Of a DNA stretch of 64,000 bases, positions 56,462-64,000 are shown piece by piece. The notes under the pieces are model-generated. The model did not search any database and was not told the origin of the DNA. It saw nothing but the letters and a program-made list of their open reading frames with translations. This DNA comes from Coprinellus micaceus (lineage: Eukaryota > Basidiomycota > Agaricomycetes > Agaricales > Psathyrellaceae). A program made the translations under genes and the position numbers. The DNA is taken from the NCBI GenBank assembly GCA_951394405.1, contig OX596341.1, positions 620,001 to 684,000 on the forward strand. Reading direction: 5' to 3'. How positions within the stretch are numbered: the first letter of the stretch is position 1; every line of letters begins with the position of its first letter.

Positions 56462-59400
56462 ATGCCAGTCAGCCACCCAGTCAACCCCGAGGAACCGTTC
56501 TACGACGAGGATGAGTCTGAAGATTCCAGCGAAGGGGAATCTAGCGAGGAGGAGACTAGCGAAGACGAAGGAGAAGTGGACGAAGAGACTGGCGCAGAAC
56601 AGGAGATTGAAGGAGATTTCGAGTGCGTTGAATCCCCTCTAGGTCATTTGGAGTCTCATTTCCTGCATAAAGTCGCATAATCCAAGGGATTCGTGGCCAG
56701 GATGCAGCGTCAGGCGCTGCGATTCTGTCCAAAGACTGGGACTTCAATTTTGTCGCAGAGAAGGAGGCCGAGTTTCGTGACGACCTGCGCGAGGCGTCTG
56801 GAGTAGGGCGCAAGAAGAAGAAGGTGCGCAGCTACATTTTAAAGTCGTGAACCAACCCTGATCTCAGCAGAAAGGTCGCAATCTAGGCCCGGTGCTCTCG
56901 CAGCAGGTCAAGGCGCTCATCGGCGAGGGAAACCAGGCATATATCGACAGCGACATCCCCGAGGCGATTCGTAAAATGCGCGAGGTCATTCGCATCGAGC
57001 CCAGGGCGCCTGCCCCATGGACGGTTCTGGCCCAGTGCTACGATGACATGGGCGAGAAGGAGACGGCGCTAAAGTTGCGGGTCATGGCTGCTCATCTGCG
57101 GCACGATGCGGATGAATGGGAGCGTCTGGCACGTAGTTCAAGGTGAGAGAAACGCCATACAAAGTTGGACCGAGGTCTGACGAGCCGCAGAGAGCTGGGC
57201 CACAACCAACAGGCGCTGTACTGCTATCGCAAGGTCAACAGCCTCGACCCGACGAACGTCGACGCGTTCTGGGACCGGGCGTCGCTGGCGAAGGAGATCG
57301 GGGACTTCAAGACGGCCAAGAACGCCTTCTTCGCGATCCTCAAACGCTTCCCACACGACCTGACCGTGCTGCGCGAGCTGCACCCGATCCTGCTCGAACT
57401 GAACGACCTCCCCCTGTGCGCCAACCTTCTCCAAGCGGCCTTTGAGCACCACCAGTTCACGCACCTCGACATCCTGGTGCTCGCGGACCTGTACAACGCG
57501 CTGGGAGAGCACGAGCGCGCGGTGGAGACTATCCGGAGGGGCACGCGTCAGCTGCAGGGGCGGGCGGAGCAGCGGTACTGGGACATGTGCGAGGACGACC
57601 GGGAGTACGACGCGCCAGGGTGTGAGCCCCGCGAGGGTGGGTCCATGGAGGCGGGATACTTTGATCTGGACACCAACGGTCGGCATCGACTCGCGGTGGC
57701 GAGGATCAAGATGGGGGACATTGAGGAGGGCAAGCGGCATGCTAATGCCGTGTTGGCCGAGGATGTGCTAGACTACGCCGTGCTATTCGGGGAGATCGCC
57801 GATGCCTACCTCGAGCGTGAGCTCTACGCTGATGCGAAGCCCATCTACGAGCTCCTCGGTGCCGACCCCGCCGTAAGTGGGTCGAATTCATTGTCCCCTA
57901 ATGGTACTGACGAGATGGCAGACGAGCAGTATCTACGTGCTCTTGCAGACCGCTGCCTGCATGAGGTACCTCGAACAACTCAAAGAGGCGTCCGAGGTGT
58001 ATGAGCACAGTGAGTGTTGTTACTGGGCCGATCGGCACCGCTGACCGGTTCGTGTAGTACGGCAAGCCGATCCTGGAAACAACGACGCCAAGATGAAGCT
58101 CGCTGAGATCTATGAAATTCTTGGAGAAACCCGCCGGGCTTTAGATCTCGTCTACGAAGGTCCGTTACCGTCTCTGTTGACCTGTGTTAAATTCAAACTG
58201 TGGGCCCAGTGATCGACTCTCGCAAGAAACGAAAAGCCGGGCAGCAGATAACCGCGGAGGCAACACCCGAACCTGGCCCGTCCCAGGTCACATCGCTATT
58301 CGTAGAGGAGAAGTCGGCGAGGAGCAAGGCCGCGGCTGCTCGTGCACACAACAGATTAACAGCAGCCCAGCTCAAGGAGCTGGAAGCCGAAAAGGAGAAA
58401 GAGGTCTCGAAAGGGTTCAAGAGGCTGAGGGAGCTATGGCCCTTGCTGTTCAAACCCGGTGAAGCTGATGCTGAACGAGAATGGATGGTTGAGGCTGAGA
58501 AGCTCGTTGATATGTTCAGGGAGACCCGAAACCTATTCCTTACCAGCAGGGTGAGTACATGCATCGCGCTTAGATTCCGGTATTTATCCCCAAGCAGACC
58601 AACCCATTCCGCGGAATGCTACCGAGAACCCGGCAACGCAAGCAGCCAGTCCAGACAGAGGCAGATGAAGACCGAATGATATCGAGGCTTCAGCTCGATC
58701 TGGAGCGGGATACCCTTTCCCGCAAGTACAAGGCAGCTGACAAGCAAGGAAGCATCGACATTTTCCGTGGTGTTTCGTTTGACGAGTGGCTTCGTATGAT
58801 CATCCAGGTAACCGCGTTAGATATTTCGTTCTCTTGGGTATGCACTAATGCGATACCACAGTACTGTTTTGTGCTAACGAAAGGGGATCAATTTGAGATG
58901 GCGGATGAAGTCTTGCGACATGTCCTCGTGTCTAATGCGTACCAAGCTCCAGAAAGGCAAGATACCATTCGCATTGCCCTCATCGGTAAGTGCCCGATCT
59001 CGCCGCGCTCTTGCTGTCGTCTCACCGTACTTGAACCCACAGCTTGCGCAGTGTCAGACCGAAACTTCACTGTCGTCGTTGATCAGTGTCGTAAGCTTGT
59101 GACGCGCTACCAGTTCAACAACGAGCCGCTCCGCATCCTCCTCGCGTCCATTGCGAGCGGCTTGCGCCCGACAGACGCGTTCATCACGTCCACGCTGCAG
59201 AAGCACCTGTTCAGGGAGATGAAACTGGCAGATGCGGCGGTGAAGAACCCTGAGTCGCTCCGTTGGAACCCTATAAACAAGCGGTATGCACACACAAGTG
59301 CGGGTGGGGGGTCGGCGAAAGCGGGAGAGGACGGGGACGCCGGCGAGGATGACGATATCGATGTCGACGCGGAAGGTGACAGGACCCACCATGCGTCTAC

Positions 59401-60151
59401 GAGTACCATTCCTTCGGACGACCTCGAACTCCCGACTAAGCAAAACCCGGTTATCGTGGCAATCTACGGCCAGATTTGCATTGCTGCGAAGAGTTACCAA
59501 AGTGCAATATGTACGTTACTGTGCTTCTTCCATTCGGTTGTGCGCGCTGATGTCGGTGCCACCCATCTTCCTAGTCTATTTGCTGCACGCGTACGATTAC
59601 GCACCGGATAATCCAATGATTTGCCTGTGTCTCGCCATCGCGTCGATAGGGCGGGCAATGCAGAGACAATCCGACAATCGTCAGCATCTGATCGCCCAAG
59701 TACGAGTAAAACCTTTCCACCACGTTTTTCGCCCCACTGACGATCTCGGGATGCAGGGTCTGGCATTTCTATCACAGTATCGAAACCTCAGGGGAACAGA
59801 CTCCCGTACTAAACGGGAAGTCGAATACAATTTTGGAAGAACATTCCATCAGTTGGGTGAGTGTGGCTTGGTTGGCTGTTTCTGTCATCGGCCGTTTACA
59901 GTGCTGATGATCGTGCTGACGTCGGTCAGGTTTGTACGCCTATGCTGCGAAGCATTATGAGAAAGTATTACAAATGTCCCAAGAGGCCGAGGCGAGTCGA
60001 CATATCCGATCTCGGCGACTAGAGGCGCTCATAACCTTCCTAGGATGATATGTTTGGAAAAGAGGCGGCGTACAATCTTTCTCTGATATACGTTTTCACA
60101 GGCGCAACTCCATTAGCTCAGTCCTTGTATCGCAAATGGCTCTCTGTCTAA
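56462..60151 (+). CDS. TFIIIC TPR subunit (Tfc4/TFIIIC102 type)
   Basis: A many-exon gene of about 1,000 residues encoding the tetratricopeptide subunit of transcription factor IIIC, which binds tRNA gene promoters and recruits TFIIIB in the nucleus. An acidic N-terminus (DEDESEDSSEGESSEEETSE) precedes the TPR array: AIRKMREVIRIEPRAPAPWT, VLAQCYDDMGEKETALKLRV, ELGHNQQALYCYRKVNSLDP, TNVDAFWDRASLAKEIGDFK and so on. Later exons give KLAEIYEILGETRRALDLVY and a Lys/Glu-rich helical segment. C-terminal TPRs read PVIVAIYGQICIAAKSYQSA and FGRTFHQL. The last exon (60044-60151) encodes EAAYNLSLIYVFTGATPLAQ and SLYRKWLSV, the family C-terminus. It is reached in frame only through a GC-AG intron (59992-60043); otherwise the frame ends early at LITFLG. 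The intron acceptor near 56681 was chosen by frame. Confidence 0.85.
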
Positions 60152-61257
60152 GAAGCTGTAGTCCCGCTACCATTGTGCCAACGACCGAGAACCAGTCTTG
60201 TAGTTTTAGCGCCCAAACGCACCACTGGTTTCCCACGCCTTGGGCGCTATGTGCGATCTGATTTCCCATCAATGCGCCCATTGTGTGTGCCCACACGACC
60301 GGTCAACTTGGGCAAGTTGACCGCGAGATTGGATGAAAGCTACAACTTGCCTTTGTTTTTGCTCAGCATAGACGTCACGCTGTATGACGACTGTTGTAAA
60401 GTTTCAATTGTGATACTTGTCTGGATTTCGGCGTGGATGTTCCCTGTCTTCACTCAAGGAAAAAGCCTCTGTGTATTGTTTTGAATCCTATTTGACCAGA
60501 GGCCGCTCGCGATATTGGTCACACCCAGTCAAATGGTGCCACTCCTGTTCATTTCATCATGATCAGTTCTCGACTTTTCCCATTCCTAAGAAGTCCGGAA
60601 ACACGGGAAATACACAGCGTCAAACCCATCCCTTCAGAACCTGGCGCGCTTCCTTCCGACGACGGAGTCCGAGACGGAGCAGCGGCCAGCCCATGTCCAC
60701 ACCATGGTCCGAAACGGAATCTTTGGTGGCTATCGATGCCATTGATTTGCCTCTAATACCCCGGACTCTAAACCATTGATGGCGGGGTCCGACAGGATAT
60801 TGAACAGTTCCCGTGCTCAAAGCATGATACGAAGCCCAGAGATAGCGTACTCGTATGTTCAAACGTTTCAAATCAGGTCAGGATCTCGCGAAGATGTGAA
60901 GGTGCGAAAGGGCAGTCATTATTCGAGGGCAGGGTGCTGTTGAGTTCACAACGGACCGGTGATGTGAACATGTCTATGTCTAGATCTATACGATACTGTC
61001 TACCGGTCGGGAGCCTGTCATGAATGGTGTGCAAGGTACGTACAATGCTACAGTGGTGCAGTGGTGCAGAATGCAAGTATGCGTATGCGTTTGTGTGAGT
61101 CGTGCGAGTCAGTTCCAATAAATATGAGATAAATAGTATGAGGGAAAGAGGGAATAATAGGTCCCGGATAAATAGACACATAAGGAATCAAGTCGTAGTG
61201 CGTCGCGTTTCGATCTCGTAGAGTGATCAATCAATCTAGGATTGACCTTTACCCCCT
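60152..61257. other. 1.1-kb intergenic region between convergent genes
   Basis: No gene is supported. It contains GTTTTAGCGCCC at 60203-60214, GGGCGCTAT near 60242, and a palindrome at 60301-60322 with arms GGTCAACTTG/CAAGTTGACC. Confidence 0.5.
60301..60322. repeat. 22-bp palindrome with CTTGGGCAAG core
   Basis: Arms GGTCAACTTG and CAAGTTGACC pair perfectly around a GG centre. The core CTTGGGCAAG is identical to one of the sites at 50.1 kb. Confidence 0.75.
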
Positions 61258-61908
61258 TTAATCGATGCTCCGGTTGGAGAAGAAGAGAGTGGTGGCGAGA
61301 ATAGCGACGTCGAGAAGCCCTTGCGATACAGCGCTTGGGAGGATGCTAAGGACAATCGGGCCACCGGACGAACGGGAGAGGTAACCGAGGTATTCGCGAG
61401 GGGTGTACGATACGTTGTGAAGGTAGACGCAATCGCGCTCAGGGTCCCTGGTCCACTGGTAGCTTTTGCCCTTCACGGACATCTCGCGCGAGATGCGCGA
61501 CTGGGAGAGAGGGAGGAATTGAGAGCTGAATTGGCGGGGAACGTTGTTGATATAAGTTTGAAGCTGGACAACGGGGTGAAGTTGCCATTCAATGGTCGCC
61601 GCCAAACTCCCCCCTTCGTCCTTGATAGTTGTGATGATCGCGCCAGAAGAACTATTATTCGAGGTGATGTAGAACCGAGGGCGGGAGTCGGGGCCCATGA
61701 CGATGCAGTTGAGGACGCCGGCATTTTGACCTTGGGGCTCGAAGACGAAGGAAAGGTGTTGTTGGTCCGCTCCAGCGGGAATTCCAGAAGGAATCTGGGG
61801 CAACGCGCCCTGTATGGAAGGAATAGGCGCCCCGCGAACCGCGCCGGGAAACTGGTTAAGAGGGTTGTCCCAGCCTCCTTGCGCGTAGGGGTTCAAGAAC
61901 ATAGACAT
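61258..61908 (-). CDS. DUF6593-type protein
   Basis: A single exon of 216 residues starting at ATG 61908 (MSMFLNPYAQGG); the frame extends to 61992 but only with TTG. After a Pro/Gly/Gln N-terminus comes a beta-rich domain: LSFVFEPQGQNAGVLNCIVM, RPRFYITSNNSSSGAIITTI, AATIEWQLHPVVQLQTYINN, SREMSVKGKSYQWTRDPER and CVYLHNVSYTPREYLGYLS. The order of strands, the IEWQ and the YxW-like SYQWT motif match my memory of the DUF6593 family, common and multicopy in Agaricomycetes. The C-terminus (SAVSQGLLDVAILATTLFFS) is hydrophobic. The function is unknown. The TATATAAG box lies about 100 bp upstream, the same spacing as for MARVEL protein 2. Confidence 0.8.
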   Translation of the reverse strand: MSMFLNPYAQGGWDNPLNQFPGAVRGAPIPSIQGALPQIPSGIPAGADQQHLSFVFEPQGQNAGVLNCIVMGPDSRPRFYITSNNSSSGAIITTIKDEGGSLAATIEWQLHPVVQLQTYINNVPRQFSSQFLPLSQSRISREMSVKGKSYQWTRDPERDCVYLHNVSYTPREYLGYLSRSSGGPIVLSILPSAVSQGLLDVAILATTLFFSNRSID

Positions 61909-63632
61909 GAGTATGGAGGTGTCGAACGGAGAAAGGGTTACTGAGGTTGTGCTGCGAGGCGGGTGTCGTCGAGCTGCTTGTTGAATATCCAAGGTTCCAA
62001 GGGTCGCTTATATATGGCCTCTGAACCCATATGTATTGCGCATGTCGAAGGGTATACGACGCCGAGGTACACAGAGAGAATGGGTATTTTTGAAACTGTG
62101 AGTGTCAGCGTATCGAGATCCTTGATCGAGCCTGGAGTGATCCTACGCCTGCCTATAGTGGGCATATGTCCGAACGCCAATCCTATATCTCTGGATATCC
62201 TCATTCTCGGTGATTAAGAAGCTCCATGGGGTCCTAGGATCCACATCCTCGTTGTCCCCGCGATGGTGTACCTTCAAGGATAGACGACACTGAGCCCAAG
62301 GGGGTGTGCGTAGGGAATGATGTTTTGAATGTCACCGGCCGGTCGCACAAGGCACGATAATTGAAGGTTGAGACTTTTAAAGCGAGAAAGTCGCTCACTG
62401 CGGATCAGATCTCAACCCAAGGAGGAAGGCTGAAGCTTATTCAAGTTATTGCTAGCCGAAGACTTGATGGTACTCGTGACCGTGTTTGAGAGCCATGCAT
62501 CAGCAAGCTTTCCCTTTTACAACACAATTTCATCGGACCATAGTCGAGTTCACGGAGGAGTTCAAGTGCCTACCGCGGCCAGGAAAAACTTGGGAAGAGC
62601 TTTTCAGGGTTCGTGAAACCTCTCGCCAAGGATGTGGCATTACAACAGTAAGTGACTGAAATTGTGTCTTATTGTTAGTCTAACTCTGCACTTCGAAGCC
62701 TTCTGAGGTAGTTCTGGTTTATTTCCCGAGGTACTGGTCATTGAACCCCTAACTCTCGACAGCCCACTATCTTTTGAGTTCCCGCCCACCGACGTTCTAG
62801 GAAGCAGCGAGGGCGTCGAAGGAGATGTTGCTATCATAGATGCGAGTTCGGAACCCTTGACCTGGGAAGGGGTTCGTAGAAATAGACCCCTCAACAAAGG
62901 GGTCGATGGGATGCGGCCATTCAAGATAGCCTCCCTGGGATACCACAAAAAAAAGTTCGCCGGGAGTCCATTCAAGTTTTATCAATGAATTGATGGCCAA
63001 GGGCCGAGTACAGGAAAAGTAACGTTGTGGGTGGCTTCGGGCATCGAACATCAACAGCATGGCGCACACAGAACTTTAGCGCGCGAGTGCGGGCGCTCAG
63101 CGAATCCGTACTACCTAGGTTCTTCTTTAATGTTTCGTGTAAAGTGCAAGCCTATCGACTATAATACCGATTTTTGGAATCGCGACATGAACATGTTGGA
63201 TGGGCGGGGGTTGCGCATGAATGCTGACGGTCGTTACAGACTTAGACGCCCGTCCCGGTGGATTACCCCTCGTGGCCGAAAGCAGCTAAGCGCCCGTGCT
63301 GTGCTGTGGGGGGCCACACCGATCGGATACGGTCCGAGCCAAATGATGGGGCAACGGCGCTACAAGGGCGAGCCTCGCGGCTTTCAAGTTGAAAATCTGT
63401 AATTCTGAGCCTATTGGACAAGTCATGACTCTTCAAACGCACACAGAAACTTCTCTAAGAGGTTTCAGTAGCTTTACGTTCTCCTGAACAGGTGTCACGA
63501 TCGGGGCGGGGTGCGTCTGTCCGTTGGTTTCGTTCGTGAAAGGGGCGAAGTACCTTTATATTTTCAGTTCGGTAGGGATCGACCAGTGTTCCTAGAACCT
63601 TCTCGCCCTCACAACTGAAACTCGCGCATACT
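61909..63632. other. 1.7-kb intergenic region
   Basis: No gene is supported. Frames at 62640-62975, 62797-63069 (both -) and 63025-63402 (+) overlap or start without ATG and show no domain. GCTAAGCGCCCG lies near 63286. Confidence 0.5.
62007..62014 (-). promoter_or_regulatory. TATA box of the DUF6593 gene
   Basis: TATATAAG on the minus strand, 99 bp upstream of ATG 61908. Confidence 0.65.
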
Positions 63633-64000
63633 ATGGCCACCCCTCAGTTGCAGTGGAAGGGTTACGCGTAAGCCGCCTTCGCAGCACAGGCACGGGGTCT
63701 TTGACTAGGTTTGATCTGACGGTCATTCTCCAGTGTGCACGACACGAACAACTGGGACCAGTTCAAGTTGATCGACTTCAAGCCCAAGCAAATCGAGGAC
63801 AATGACATAGACGTCCGGATTGAGTACTGTGGCGTCTGTGGAACCGATGTAAGTGCCTTGTACTTATTAAAGCCCCCTAGTCCACAAACTGAGATGCGGT
63901 TGATTGACGGGTAAAGGTCCACTCCATTACGGGCGGTTGGGGGAGGCCAATCTTGGTGAGAGCTGGGTTCACCAATTTCGCGTCAGTGGCTGTGGGTAAC
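63633..64000 (+). CDS. Zinc-dependent alcohol dehydrogenase, 5' part (cut by window end)
   Basis: The first exons of a medium-chain dehydrogenase: ATG 63633 gives MATPQLQWKGYA; an intron starting GTAAGC and ending CTCCAG leads to VHDTNNWDQFKLIDFKPKQI and VRIEYCGVCGTD; a further intron ends TAAAG before VHSITGGWGRPIL; a third donor (GTGAGA) follows. The string YCGVCGTDVH contains the catalytic-zinc cysteine and the start of the active site. The pattern fits the NADP-dependent cinnamyl-alcohol/ADH6-7 group, which reduces aromatic and aliphatic aldehydes. The rest, including the structural zinc site and the nucleotide-binding fold, lies beyond the window. Confidence 0.8.

Noticed and set aside
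60105..60180. D-arm-like sequence (TTAGCTCAGT)
   Set aside because: It lies inside the last coding exon of the TFIIIC gene, where it encodes PLAQS. No T arm follows.
62640..63402. Frames of 90-125 codons on both strands before the dehydrogenase
   Set aside because: They overlap one another, some start without ATG, and none shows a domain or plausible splicing.

Overview
The window is nuclear DNA from a filamentous basidiomycete, most likely a wood- or litter-decaying member of Agaricomycetes. Genes are compact and broken by many 45-80 bp GT-AG introns. Several families typical of mushrooms are present: CYP64-like and CYP63-like P450s, GTE-type glutathione transferases, fungal MARVEL proteins, a DUF6593 protein and a seven-helix membrane protein of the DUF6533 neighbourhood. 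About 24 protein genes and two tRNA genes are supported. All names come from reading the sequence, and no database was searched.

Layout. 0.3-1.6 kb: seven-helix membrane protein (+). 1.97 kb: tRNA-Val(AAC). 2.2-8.9 kb: three tandem P450 genes on the minus strand. 9-11 kb: non-coding, with a diverged direct repeat. 11.1-13.1 kb: mucin-like single-pass membrane protein. 13.9-18.0 kb: three tandem glutathione transferases (-). 18.4 kb: small unknown protein. 18.9 kb: CCCTAT-rich palindrome. 19.06 kb: tRNA-Arg(ACG). 19.7-22.3 kb: type II membrane protein resembling O-fucosyltransferases. 22.8-25.3 kb: unknown Cys/His protein. 25.8-28.7 kb: 939-residue disordered unknown protein. 30.1-31.0 kb: MARVEL protein. 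33.4-36.6 kb: oligopeptide transporter. 37.2-38.6 kb: old yellow enzyme with a hydrophobic C-terminal tail. 38.7-39.8 kb: a cluster of short GGTAAA/CCCG repeats with a strong hairpin. 40.3-49.6 kb: five genes of one unrecognised helical family, around an unrelated nuclear protein gene. 51.9-52.8 kb: second MARVEL protein. 53.0-55.5 kb: CYP63-like P450. 56.5-60.2 kb: TFIIIC TPR subunit. 61.3-61.9 kb: DUF6593 protein. 63.6 kb to the end: start of a zinc alcohol dehydrogenase.

How the genes fit together. Four P450s, three GSTs, an OYE-type ene-reductase, an alcohol dehydrogenase and an oligopeptide transporter lie within 62 kb. This is a plausible oxidation, reduction, conjugation and transport set for aromatic or xenobiotic compounds. 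No backbone synthase or local transcription factor is visible, so it reads as a detoxification neighbourhood built by tandem duplication, not as a classical biosynthetic cluster.

The most interesting protein signal is the unnamed family at 40.3-49.6 kb. It has five genes and six complete domain units, each split by a phase-0 intron at the same place. One gene carries two complete domains, one carries an extra half domain, and one has a 7-bp tandem duplication that breaks its frame. The most interesting non-coding signals are a recurrent AAATAAGCGCCC-type motif spread over the intergenic regions, the 38.7-39.8 kb repeat cluster, and CTTGNSCAAG palindromes near 50.1 kb.
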